38,340 nucleotides of DNA. It comes from Weissella halotolerans DSM 20190 (GTDB taxonomy: Bacteria > Bacillota > Bacilli > Lactobacillales > Lactobacillaceae). The position numbers and the translations under genes were made by a program. The notes under the pieces were generated by a model. It was not told where the DNA came from, did not search any database, and was given only the letters and a program-made list of their open reading frames with translations. Below are positions 8,595 to 15,886 of the stretch, one piece after another. Position 1 is the stretch's first letter. The number at the start of each line of letters is the position of its first letter. The stretch covers positions 1 to 38,340 of the forward strand of contig NZ_ATUU01000006.1 in assembly GCF_000420365.1 (NCBI RefSeq), given 5' to 3'.

Positions 8595-9950
8595 TTGAGT
8601 AATACACAGTTATGGCTGTCATTTATCATTATTTTGATTGTTTTAGCACTGGCTGCCTTATTTGTTGCGGCCGAGTTTGCTTTAGTAAAGGTACGTAAAA
8701 GTACGTTGGAGGAGATGCAAGCGGAGCGCAAAACACCTTCGCGCCGGATACAAAGAACTATGTTGATGGTTGACAACTTGAATGAGTATTTATCAACAAC
8801 CCAGGTTGGGATTACCCTGGCTGGATTGCTGTTAGGTTGGATGGGCGAGTCGACAGTTGCTCATTTGCTTTTGAAGGCTGGTATTATTCAAGAAATGACA
8901 GGTCCAGGTGCGGGAGCGGTTGCTTCGATTATTGCGCTGGCCCTATTAACTTATGTAGAGGTTGTTTTTACCGAGTTAGTGCCAAAAAACATTTCAATTG
9001 AATTTCCAGTTAAAATGGCCTTGATGGTCTCAACCCCCCTCCATATTTTCCATGTTATTTTCTATCCTTTTGTATGGTTACTAAATGTATCGGCTACCGG
9101 GGTCACCCATTTAATGGGCTTGAAATCAGCTGCGAAAGACTCAGACGTCTATTCTGAAGCGGAAATATTAACTTTAGGACGTAATGCTGCTAAGCAGGGC
9201 GAATTACAAGATGAAGACTATATTTTGATGCAACGAGCCTTTGAAATGAATGATAAGGTTGCTGCTGATATTATGATTGATCGGACGCAAATGGTGGTGG
9301 TAGACATTAATGACTCTATTCAAGATGCCTTACAGGTTTACTTTAAGACGAAGCATTCACGTATTCCAGTGGTAGCTGACAATGATAAAGATAATGTTTT
9401 GGGATACGTATTAAATTATGACCTGATGCGACAGTCTGAAATTGACGCAGCCCAACCAGTTCGTAAAATTATTCGCCAAATCCCTAATGTGCCAGAAAAT
9501 ATGCCGATTCAAGATGTGCTTAATCAAATGATTAAGCAACGGACACCAATTGTGGTGGTTAAAGATGAGTATGGTGGAACTTCAGGGATTGTTACGGATA
9601 AAGACATCTACGAAGAACTCTTCGGCTCTGTCAAAGATGAAATGGATGCTGTCGCGGATGATTTAGTAGAAAAAATTGGCGTGGATGTACAAGGTAATAT
9701 GCGTTATAAGGTATCTGGCAAGATGACCTTATATGATTTTGAAAGGTATTTTAATACGGAAATCCGGTCATTTGATGAGTCAGAAATGGTGACGTTAACG
9801 GGTTATTTCCTGGATGAAGATCCGGCTGCAAAAACGGGGGATGTGATTGAAGTAGCTAACTTTAAGATCAAAGCCTTAGACTTTAAAGATGCTTATATTA
9901 ATGAATTTGAGGTTACAAAATTAAAAGTTGCAGACTCTTCTTTAGGTTAA
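8595..9950 (+). CDS. CNNM/CorC-type membrane protein (second of a tandem pair)
   Basis: A 451-residue paralogue of the protein at 7137-8507 with the same layout: DUF21 membrane domain, CBS pair, CorC/HlyC domain. Long stretches match its neighbour closely, such as 'RAFEMNDKVA', 'DIMIDRTQ', 'SRIPVVA' and 'DEYGGTSGIVTDKD'. Probably a cation (Mg2+-type) transporter or regulator. The start is TTG at 8595 with only a weak AGTAGG-like ribosome site (8581-8586), suggesting modest translation. A bidirectional terminator separates it from veg. Confidence 0.91.
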   Translation: MSNTQLWLSFIIILIVLALAALFVAAEFALVKVRKSTLEEMQAERKTPSRRIQRTMLMVDNLNEYLSTTQVGITLAGLLLGWMGESTVAHLLLKAGIIQEMTGPGAGAVASIIALALLTYVEVVFTELVPKNISIEFPVKMALMVSTPLHIFHVIFYPFVWLLNVSATGVTHLMGLKSAAKDSDVYSEAEILTLGRNAAKQGELQDEDYILMQRAFEMNDKVAADIMIDRTQMVVVDINDSIQDALQVYFKTKHSRIPVVADNDKDNVLGYVLNYDLMRQSEIDAAQPVRKIIRQIPNVPENMPIQDVLNQMIKQRTPIVVVKDEYGGTSGIVTDKDIYEELFGSVKDEMDAVADDLVEKIGVDVQGNMRYKVSGKMTLYDFERYFNTEIRSFDESEMVTLTGYFLDEDPAAKTGDVIEVANFKIKALDFKDAYINEFEVTKLKVADSSLG

Positions 9951-9954
9951 GCAT

Positions 9955-9998
9955 AAAAAAAGCAACCACCTGTGAAAGCACAGGTGGTTGCTTTTTTT
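9955..9998. terminator. Bidirectional terminator between CNNM gene and veg
   Basis: A perfect 14-bp stem, AGCAACCACCTGTG (9961-9974) with its complement at 9979-9992 and a four-base loop, flanked by A's on one side and T's on the other. It serves the plus-strand gene ending at 9950 and the minus-strand gene ending at 10002. Confidence 0.94.
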
Positions 9999-10001
9999 AT
10001 T

Positions 10002-10235
10002 TTAACTAAACGTAATTTCAATGTTTTCTGTTAAAATGTCGGTGTAACTAAAGGAGGCACGATCAAATTCATGGCCGGTTTGTTCTAAGTCCAACACAAA
10101 CACTGCTGGAAAGGTTTCTCGCACAATGGCCTGGTGTTCGATAGTCCGATGACGACTCTCGTGGGTAACTAATGTAATTTGTTGACCCAAATGATCATCT
10201 AATTGTTGCTTGATTTCATTAAGCTCTAAAGGCAT
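10002..10235 (-). CDS. veg: Veg family protein
   Basis: A 77-residue protein of the Veg family (DUF1021), small cytosolic proteins linked in B. subtilis to biofilm matrix gene expression. It shows the family pattern of an N-terminal 'LNEIKQQLDDHLGQQITLVTH' style helix-strand and a strand-rich C-terminus ending '(S)YTDILTENIEITF'. ATG 10235 is chosen because AAAGGAAG lies eight bases before it; the upstream in-frame GTG at 10241 is too close to that site. In many Firmicutes veg lies directly after rsmA in the same direction; here it is on the opposite strand and about 3 kb away. Confidence 0.85.
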   Translation of the reverse strand: MPLELNEIKQQLDDHLGQQITLVTHESRHRTIEHQAIVRETFPAVFVLDLEQTGHEFDRASFSYTDILTENIEITFS

Positions 10236-10322
10236 ACACACACTTCCTTTCGTGAGGTTGTGCTCACAGATACGGTTGAAGTCTTTTGTAACCCCATGTT
10301 ATGTACAATAAACGCTTTCTTC

Positions 10323-10351
10323 AGTATACCATAAAAATAGAGGCTAGACAA
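10323..10351 (-). promoter_or_regulatory. Promoter for veg
   Basis: On the minus strand, -35 TTGTCT (10351-10346), a 17-base spacer, and -10 TATACT (10328-10323). The -35 box directly abuts the left arm of the inverted repeat at 10352. Confidence 0.6.
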
Positions 10352-10401
10352 TTACTATCTTTTGATCAACTGGCTGACAAGGATTAATCAAAAGATAGTA
10401 A
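10352..10401. repeat. 15-bp perfect inverted repeat between veg and comEB
   Basis: TTACTATCTTTTGAT (10352-10366) is the exact reverse complement of 10387-10401, with a 20-base spacer. No T-run follows, so it is not a terminator. The left arm touches the veg -35 box and the right arm overlaps the candidate comEB -10 box. It may be an operator shared by the two divergent genes. Confidence 0.75.
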
Positions 10402-10404
10402 AAT
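10374..10404 (+). promoter_or_regulatory. Tentative promoter for comEB-thyA
   Basis: CTGACA (10374-10379) and TAAAAT (10399-10404) each match the consensus at five of six bases, but the spacer is 19 bases, longer than ideal. An alternative -10, TATGAT (10441-10446), lacks a good -35. Assigned tentatively. Confidence 0.35.
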
Positions 10405-10435
10405 TCTCTAAGTTTTACTGTTTCTAAAAGTAAAA
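10397..10435 (+). repeat. Alternating AGTAAAA / TTTTACT heptamers
   Basis: AGTAAAA (10397-10403), TTTTACT (10413-10419) and AGTAAAA (10429-10435) are spaced exactly 16 bases start to start. The middle copy can pair with either neighbour, and the first copy is also part of the 15-bp repeat arm, so the possible RNA hairpins exclude one another. Lies 43 bases before the comEB start codon. Confidence 0.65.
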
Positions 10436-10477
10436 TTGCGTATGATAGAAGCAGAGTTTCAAAAAGGGGGGGAAACA

Positions 10478-10957
10478 ATGAGTAAACGAATAGATTGGCC
10501 TACCTATTTCATTATGCAAGCGGTTATTCTAGCGGCCCGTTCGACCTGTACACGGCTGCATGTCGGGGCGGTGCTCGTAAAAAATGGGCGCATTATTGCA
10601 AGTGGCTATAACGGTTCGGTCACAGGGACACCACATTGTGATGAAGTAGGTGACCTGCTGGTTGATGGGCACTGTATCCGCGCAGTCCATGCTGAACAAA
10701 ATGTCTTAATGCAGTGTGCTAAAATGGGAATTGCTGCTGATGGGGCGGAAATCTATGTAACTGATTTTCCCTGTCCCTATTGCACAAAATTACTCTTACA
10801 AGCGGGGATAAAAAAGATTAACTACCTGCGGAATTACCATAATGATGAGTTTGCACGGGAGTTGCTTAGTGAAAAGCAAGTAGCTGTTGAGCAAGTTCCG
10901 TTAACCGAAACAGATTTGAAGTCAATCCATTTTAAGGATTACGTAACGAGCAATTAA
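10478..10957 (+). CDS. comEB: dCMP deaminase (ComEB family)
   Basis: A zinc deaminase predicted to convert dCMP to dUMP, the substrate of the next gene product, thymidylate synthase. The zinc site is intact: 'HAEQN' at residues 71-75 (zinc His and catalytic Glu) and 'PCPYC' at 98-102 (two zinc Cys). 159 residues, typical for ComEB. The open frame extends upstream to 10436, but ATG 10478 follows a strong AAGGGGGGG site and matches family starts. thyA begins 15 bases after the stop codon, so the two form an operon for dTMP supply. The competence name is historical and says nothing about function here. Confidence 0.93.
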   Translation: MSKRIDWPTYFIMQAVILAARSTCTRLHVGAVLVKNGRIIASGYNGSVTGTPHCDEVGDLLVDGHCIRAVHAEQNVLMQCAKMGIAADGAEIYVTDFPCPYCTKLLLQAGIKKINYLRNYHNDEFARELLSEKQVAVEQVPLTETDLKSIHFKDYVTSN

Positions 10958-10972
10958 AAAGGGGAGACGAAA

Positions 10973-11929
10973 ATGAGTAAGAATGAAGATGCCTATTTAA
11001 CTACCTTACGCGATATATTAGATAATGGCAGTGACAAAGGCGACCGCACTGGTACTGGAACACGGTCCGTTTTTGGACGTCAAATGCGCTTTGACTTATC
11101 AGAAGGGTTCCCGCTATTAACAACTAAACGGGTCCCTTTTAAGTTAATTAAGAGCGAATTATTATGGTTTATTGCAGGTGATACGAATATCAAGTTTTTA
11201 TTGGAGAATAATAATCATATTTGGGATGAATGGGCCTTTAAAGGCTGGGTCGCATCTGATGATTATCAAGGACCTGATATGACTGATTTTGGACGGCGGT
11301 CATTAGTGGATGAAAAATTTGCAGAACAATACAAAGTGGCCCATGCTGATTTTGTTCACCGTATATTAATAGATGATAGTTTTGCGACTAAGTATGGTCA
11401 GCTAGGAGATGTCTACGGTGCACAATGGCGGCATTGGAAACAAGTCCAGGGTGGTTTTATTGATCAGTTGGCGCAAGTCATAGAGCAAATTAAAGTCAAC
11501 CCCACTTCTAGACGGTTAATTGTAACGGCATGGAATCCTGAAGCAGTGCCAACCCAGGCCTTACCACCCTGCCATGCACTTTTCCAGTTTTATGTTGCAG
11601 ATGGGAAGATTAGCCTTCAGTTGTATCAACGGTCTGCTGATATGTTTTTAGGGGTGCCATTTAATATTGCCTCGTATGCGCTTTTACTATCAATGGTTGC
11701 TGCTCAAACTGGGTATGAACCCGGTGAGTTTATTCATACCCTGGGTGATGCACATATTTATAGTAATCATATTAAACAGGTTGAAGAGCAATTAAGTCGA
11801 CCAATGGCAGCACTACCTAAGTTATGGTTAAATCCTGACGTCAAGTCGATATTTGATTATACTATGGATGATATCAAGGTTGTTGACTATCATCCAGGTA
11901 AAACAATCAAGGCACCAGTTGCCGTTTAG
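10973..11929 (+). CDS. thyA: Thymidylate synthase
   Basis: Methylates dUMP to dTMP with methylenetetrahydrofolate. The catalytic Cys is at residue 200 in '[11 protein letters not shown]', and the dUMP-binding arginine motif 'NPTSRRLIV' precedes it. At 318 residues it is longer than the E. coli enzyme and carries the ~50-residue insert in the small domain (about residues 90-140, '[15 protein letters not shown]') known from the Lactobacillus casei enzyme. AAGGGGAG precedes the ATG. The usual partner gene for dihydrofolate reductase is not next to it; an LCP wall gene follows. Confidence 0.98.
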   Translation: MSKNEDAYLTTLRDILDNGSDKGDRTGTGTRSVFGRQMRFDLSEGFPLLTTKRVPFKLIKSELLWFIAGDTNIKFLLENNNHIWDEWAFKGWVASDDYQGPDMTDFGRRSLVDEKFAEQYKVAHADFVHRILIDDSFATKYGQLGDVYGAQWRHWKQVQGGFIDQLAQVIEQIKVNPTSRRLIVTAWNPEAVPTQALPPCHALFQFYVADGKISLQLYQRSADMFLGVPFNIASYALLLSMVAAQTGYEPGEFIHTLGDAHIYSNHIKQVEEQLSRPMAALPKLWLNPDVKSIFDYTMDDIKVVDYHPGKTIKAPVAV

Positions 11930-11951
11930 GCTATGAAAGGATATGTTCATT

Positions 11952-13112
11952 ATGATTAATCATGATGATAACGGTGTTAGTCAAGACAGAACACATCGTA
12001 TTAAACAGGTGCGTGGTCGACGGTATTTACCCCACGCTTACATAGAACGGCATATCTTGTTTATTGTGTGCCTGTTTGTTTTGGGCGTGGTTGCCTTTTT
12101 TGGTGTTCGTACTTATCACAACGCGGCAGGAATGTTTGATAAAGCATATGAGAGCGCGCACTTTGATAAAGCCCGTAATGCATCAACCCTATTGAAGAAA
12201 GGGCGTCCCTTTTCAATACTGTTGTTAGGAACCGACACGGGTGAATTAGGGCGTAAGTATAAAGGACGAACGGATTCATTGATGCTGGTAACCATTAACC
12301 CGAAACAGCATGAGTCTCGAATTGTGTCTATTCCACGTGATACGATTATTGCGCCAGTTGGTTATGAAGAAGCCTTTCCCCAAAAGTTAAATAATGCCTA
12401 TAATCTCGGATCTGCTAAGACGACGATGGCGACCATCCAAACTTGGCTAAATGTCCCCGTTGATTACTATGCCTTAGTGAATATGGGTGGGATTGAACGA
12501 ATTGTGAATCAACTAGGCGGGATAGAGGTTAAGTCTCCTTTGACTTTTAAGTACAATCCGGATACTGCTCATGAGGATCCAGGTAACTTGTATCAATTTA
12601 AAAAGGGATCAGCACAGTTTACGCATACCGGGCAGGATGGGATTACAAAGACGTATCACCGAATGGATGGTAAAGCAGCTTTGGCTTTTTCTAGGATGCG
12701 CTATTCGGATCCCGAAGGAGACTATGGACGTCAACAGCGACAAAGGCTAGTTTTACAAGGCATTGTGCATGAAGCTGTAACAAGTCCTCTGACGGTAACA
12801 AGTCAGTCGTTTTTAAGTATTGTTGGTCAATCGATGAAAACAGATATGACCTTTAGTGACTTAAAGCAACTCGGTGGTAATTATGTGGCTGCGGCAAAGA
12901 CGATCAAGACGGATCACTTTATTGGAAAGTCATACGATCTTCCCATTGGAAGTTCGGAATTTATTTCGACAGCTCAAAAGCAGCGCGTCACAGATGAGTT
13001 AAGAAAGGCACTTGACCTGCCAGCAAAATCGACAGGACCGATATACGGTGGCTATGTGTCTGAATATCAAGCAAATCAGTATGGTCTACCTTATACACGT
13101 TTAAAGTATTAA
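11952..13112 (+). CDS. LytR-CpsA-Psr (LCP) family cell-wall glycopolymer ligase
   Basis: Attaches teichoic acid or polysaccharide chains to peptidoglycan on the outer face of the membrane. One N-terminal membrane helix ('ILFIVCLFVLGVVAFFGV') is followed by an extracellular LCP domain with 'LLLGTD', 'GRTDSLMLVTI', 'SIPRDT' and the late arginine motif 'FSRMRYSD...DYGRQQRQR', all typical of the phosphoryl-transfer site. About 386 residues. ATG 11952 is preferred to ATG 11943 because AAAGGA (11936-11941) would be only one base from the latter. It follows thyA by 22 bases and may be read from the same promoter; a terminator closes the unit. Confidence 0.92.
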   Translation: MINHDDNGVSQDRTHRIKQVRGRRYLPHAYIERHILFIVCLFVLGVVAFFGVRTYHNAAGMFDKAYESAHFDKARNASTLLKKGRPFSILLLGTDTGELGRKYKGRTDSLMLVTINPKQHESRIVSIPRDTIIAPVGYEEAFPQKLNNAYNLGSAKTTMATIQTWLNVPVDYYALVNMGGIERIVNQLGGIEVKSPLTFKYNPDTAHEDPGNLYQFKKGSAQFTHTGQDGITKTYHRMDGKAALAFSRMRYSDPEGDYGRQQRQRLVLQGIVHEAVTSPLTVTSQSFLSIVGQSMKTDMTFSDLKQLGGNYVAAAKTIKTDHFIGKSYDLPIGSSEFISTAQKQRVTDELRKALDLPAKSTGPIYGGYVSEYQANQYGLPYTRLKY

Positions 13113-13130
13113 AGTAATAATTTTTTTATT

Positions 13131-13161
13131 AAGGGCATCTTGATGAAGATGTCCTTTTTTT
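13131..13161 (+). terminator. Terminator after LCP gene
   Basis: AAGGGCATCTT (13131-13141) pairs with AAGATGTCCTT (13146-13156) with one G-T pair and a GATG loop, followed by T7. Confidence 0.92.
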
Positions 13162-13175
13162 ATTTTTTTGAGTTT

Positions 13176-13194
13176 TAAAACGTTTTACGTAAAA
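13176..13194. promoter_or_regulatory. Two overlapping palindromes upstream of phn promoter
   Basis: TAAAACGTTTTA (13176-13187) and TTTTACGTAAAA (13183-13194) are both perfect 12-base palindromes that share five bases. They lie 17 bases upstream of the -35 box of the phn operon, a position suited to an activator or an UP-like element. Regulator unknown. Confidence 0.5.
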
Positions 13195-13211
13195 ACAGAA
13201 CAATTTTATAC

Positions 13212-13240
13212 TTGACGTAAGTAACATTCTCTTTTATTAT
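13212..13240 (+). promoter_or_regulatory. Promoter of the phnDCEE operon
   Basis: -35 TTGACG (13212-13217), 17-base spacer, -10 TATTAT (13235-13240). A near-consensus vegetative promoter about 55 bases before the phnD start codon. Confidence 0.8.
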
Positions 13241-13293
13241 TAATGTTAGTTTAAGTTTTGTCACTCTAGGTCATACGAAGGAGACTCAAGTTC

Positions 13294-14232
13294 ATGTTTA
13301 AGAAACTTGCTACTGGGACTGCGGTGGCGCTGGCAACAGCAGCCTTTACTACCGTAGCCTTACCGGCCCATCAGGCAGATGCTAGCGATAAGAAAGTTAG
13401 CATGAAGGAATTGAACATTCAGTTTGTTCCGTCACAGCAGGCTGATAAGATGGAAGCGAAAACGAAGCCTTTGGAGAAGCTCTTAAAGAAGGAGTTGGGC
13501 GTGCCTGTGCATGTTTCCGTCTCAACGGATTACAATACCGTGGTGGAGGCAATGGGTTCAAAGAAAGTTGATATGGGCTTCTTGCCACCTGACCCTTATG
13601 TGCATGCACATAAAAAGTATGGGGCAAAGGTTATCCTACAATCTGAACGTTATGGGATTAACGATAAAAAGGGTGATGGTTCAAGCACTAAGAAGCTGGT
13701 AGATTACTACCGGGCAATGGTCTTGGTGAAGAAGGATTCAAAGATTAAAAATATCAAGGATTTAAAGAACAAAACGATTGCAGTTCAAAATACGACGTCG
13801 GATGCCGGTTATATTTTCCCAATTGTTGACTTAGATAAAAAGGGTATGAATGTTATTAAGAAGTCTAAGTTAGTTACGGTTAAGGGACACGACCAAGGTG
13901 TGCTTTCGGTTTTGAATGGTGATACTGATGCTGCCTTTGTCTTTGATGATGCGCGTAACATTGTGAAGAAGGATCAAAAGAATGTCTTTAAAAAGACGCG
14001 CGTGCTAAAGTACACTGCTAAAATCCCAAATGATACGATTACCCTTCGTAAGGGAGTGTCAAAGAAGGATGCCAAGGCCATCCAAAAGGCCATGCTAAAG
14101 GTGGCAAACCATAGCAAGAAGGGTAAGCAAGTGATGCATGATGTTTATAGCTGGGATGGTGTAGCGAAGTCTAAGGATTCAAACTTTGACATTGTTCGTA
14201 CCTACCAAAAGGATTTGGAAAACATTAAGTAA
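13294..14232 (+). CDS. phnD: Phosphonate/phosphate-ester ABC transporter substrate-binding protein
   Basis: The PhnD-type periplasmic-binding-fold receptor for the importer encoded downstream. Residues 1-30 form a Sec signal peptide ending in A-D-A, a signal peptidase I site. Family motifs include 'IQFVPSQQADKM', 'DMGFLPPDPYVHA', and 'VQNTTSDAGYIFP', which shape the ligand pocket. The protein has 312 residues and no cysteine, so no lipobox for membrane anchoring, unusual for a Gram-positive binding protein. About 53 residues are lysine. AAGGAG (13278-13283) precedes the ATG. It is the first gene of the operon and is followed by an internal terminator. Ligand could be a phosphonate, phosphite, phosphate ester or nucleotide. 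Confidence 0.88.
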   Translation: MFKKLATGTAVALATAAFTTVALPAHQADASDKKVSMKELNIQFVPSQQADKMEAKTKPLEKLLKKELGVPVHVSVSTDYNTVVEAMGSKKVDMGFLPPDPYVHAHKKYGAKVILQSERYGINDKKGDGSSTKKLVDYYRAMVLVKKDSKIKNIKDLKNKTIAVQNTTSDAGYIFPIVDLDKKGMNVIKKSKLVTVKGHDQGVLSVLNGDTDAAFVFDDARNIVKKDQKNVFKKTRVLKYTAKIPNDTITLRKGVSKKDAKAIQKAMLKVANHSKKGKQVMHDVYSWDGVAKSKDSNFDIVRTYQKDLENIK

Positions 14233-14262
14233 GCATTGATTAGCACTAAAAAATAAAAAACT

Positions 14263-14296
14263 GGTTTGATGAAGGAATTCATTGAACCTTTTTTTC
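14263..14296 (+). terminator. Intra-operon terminator between phnD and phnC
   Basis: GGTTTGATGAA (14263-14273) pairs with TTCATTGAACC (14278-14288) with two G-T pairs and a GGAA loop, followed by a T-run to 14295. Because phnC has no visible promoter of its own, this is probably a partial terminator that sets more receptor than transporter. Confidence 0.75.
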
Positions 14297-14333
14297 TAGT
14301 AAACGAAGCGTAATATTTAGGAGAGCATTTATC

Positions 14334-15101
14334 ATGGTAGACCAAAAAGGCACCGTTCAGATTCAACACATTTCTAAAGTTTATCCCAATGGCACAGTCG
14401 GACTTGATGACATTGATCTAACGATTAATGCGGGCGAGTTTGTCGTCGTAGTTGGATTGTCCGGTGCAGGAAAGAGTACCTTAATGCGGGCGATTAATCG
14501 TTTGCATGATATTAGTGACGGGGCCATCTTGATTGATGGTGAGGATATCACTCAGGCAAAGGGGAAAGCATTAAGGCGACTGCGGCGTAATCTAGCTATG
14601 ATTTTCCAAAACTTTAATTTGGTTAAGCGAACGACCGTAATGCGAAATGTTTTGTCAGGTCGGGTAGGATATTATTCAACCTTTAAGAGCACTTTGGGCC
14701 TATTTTCAAAGGCTGATAGGCAACAGGCCCTAGCTAATTTAGAACGGGTGAACATGGCAGATAAGGCTTATATTCGAGCGGATGAACTGTCTGGAGGACA
14801 ACAACAGCGTGTTGCCATTGCGCGGGCGATGATGCAGTCACCAACCGTCTTCTTGGCGGATGAACCGATTGCCTCATTGGATCCTAAAACAACTAAGATG
14901 GTCATGGATGATCTGAAGAGATTAAATGAAGAGTTAGGAATGACGGTCATCGTTAACTTACATAGTGTTCCTTTGGCTTTAGAATATGCTAGCCGTGTGA
15001 TTGGTCTTCAAGCCGGAAAGCTAGTTTATGATAAGCAGATTGCAGACGTAAATCAGACCGATTTTGCTGCAATTTATGCTGAAGCAGGGGATAAGGAGTA
15101 G
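14334..15101 (+). CDS. phnC: Phosphonate-type ABC transporter ATP-binding protein
   Basis: The ATPase of the importer, on the cytoplasmic face. Walker A '[10 protein letters not shown]', Q-loop 'MIFQNFNLV', ABC signature '[15 protein letters not shown]', Walker B '[13 protein letters not shown]' and the H-loop His in 'IVNLHSV' are all intact in 255 residues. AGGAGA (14319-14324) precedes the ATG. phnE begins three bases after its stop codon region. The assignment to the PhnC group rests on length, the '[17 protein letters not shown]' segment, and the PhnD and PhnE neighbours. Confidence 0.95.
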   Translation: MVDQKGTVQIQHISKVYPNGTVGLDDIDLTINAGEFVVVVGLSGAGKSTLMRAINRLHDISDGAILIDGEDITQAKGKALRRLRRNLAMIFQNFNLVKRTTVMRNVLSGRVGYYSTFKSTLGLFSKADRQQALANLERVNMADKAYIRADELSGGQQQRVAIARAMMQSPTVFLADEPIASLDPKTTKMVMDDLKRLNEELGMTVIVNLHSVPLALEYASRVIGLQAGKLVYDKQIADVNQTDFAAIYAEAGDKE

Positions 15102-15103
15102 TC

Positions 15104-15886
15104 ATGAATACAGCATCAATCGAAGGTAAATTTAGCCAAAAATGGCATCTTAAAGGGTTGTTAATTACCTTGCTTATAGGGTTGATTTTTTGGGCGTCTG
15201 TGCGGGATATTGGCGTTGAAACAACATTTAGTTGGGATCAATTTTGGCAACTATTAGCAGAAATGGCCCATCCAGACTGGAGTTATTTCCCGGTTATTGT
15301 CAAACCAATCTTACAAACCATTCAAATGGCCTTGGTTGGAACTTTATTAGGAACCTTATTAGCTGTTCCATTTAGCTTTTTGGCGGCGCGTAATTTAGTT
15401 AAAAATCCTTGGCTAAGAGGATTAGTACGCTTTTTTTTGAATATTATTCGTGCGATTCCAGATTTGCTGCTGGCTGCCTTATTTGTCGCCATTGTGGGAA
15501 TTGGTCCCATGGCTGGTGTCTGCGCCTTAACTGTTTTTAGTTTTGGAATGGTATCTAAGCTGTTTTATGAGGCGGTCGAAACAATTGACGAGGGCCCAAG
15601 TGAGGCTTTAACTGCGGCTGGGGCGAACACCATTCAGACAATTGTCTTTGCGGTTATTCCACAAGTGGTAAACCCGTTTTTGTCTTATTTCCTTTATACG
15701 CTTGAAATTAATGTGCGTGCGTCAACCGTCTTGGGTTATTTAGGGGCCGGCGGAGTTGGTTTATATTTAGACCAAACATTATCGATGTTCCGTTACGATC
15801 GAACTGCCGTCTTGATATTAGGCATTCTGGCAGTCGTCTTGGTTGTGGATAGCCTATCAAATCATTTACGGGAGGCGTTAGCATAA
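15104..15886 (+). CDS. phnE: Phosphonate-type ABC transporter permease 1
   Basis: First of two homologous permease subunits; together they probably form a heterodimeric channel. 260 residues with an N-terminal helix and about five further hydrophobic segments. The cytoplasmic coupling (EAA) loop is visible as 'EALTAAGANTIQTIVFAVIP', preceded by 'FYEAVETIDEGPS', typical of PhnE. It starts two bases after phnC and its stop codon overlaps the next start (TAATG). Confidence 0.94.
   Translation: MNTASIEGKFSQKWHLKGLLITLLIGLIFWASVRDIGVETTFSWDQFWQLLAEMAHPDWSYFPVIVKPILQTIQMALVGTLLGTLLAVPFSFLAARNLVKNPWLRGLVRFFLNIIRAIPDLLLAALFVAIVGIGPMAGVCALTVFSFGMVSKLFYEAVETIDEGPSEALTAAGANTIQTIVFAVIPQVVNPFLSYFLYTLEINVRASTVLGYLGAGGVGLYLDQTLSMFRYDRTAVLILGILAVVLVVDSLSNHLREALA

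Noticed and set aside
10352-10401. Inverted repeat as a terminator for veg or comEB
   Set aside because: It lies upstream of both genes, has a 20-base loop, and has no T-run on either strand.
10436-10477. Upstream TTG start for comEB
   Set aside because: The strong G-rich ribosome site is at 10466-10472 and only fits ATG 10478; family members also begin there.
13294-14232. Proof of phosphonate use from the phn gene names
   Set aside because: The names reflect homology only; no gene for cleaving a C-P bond is in the window.
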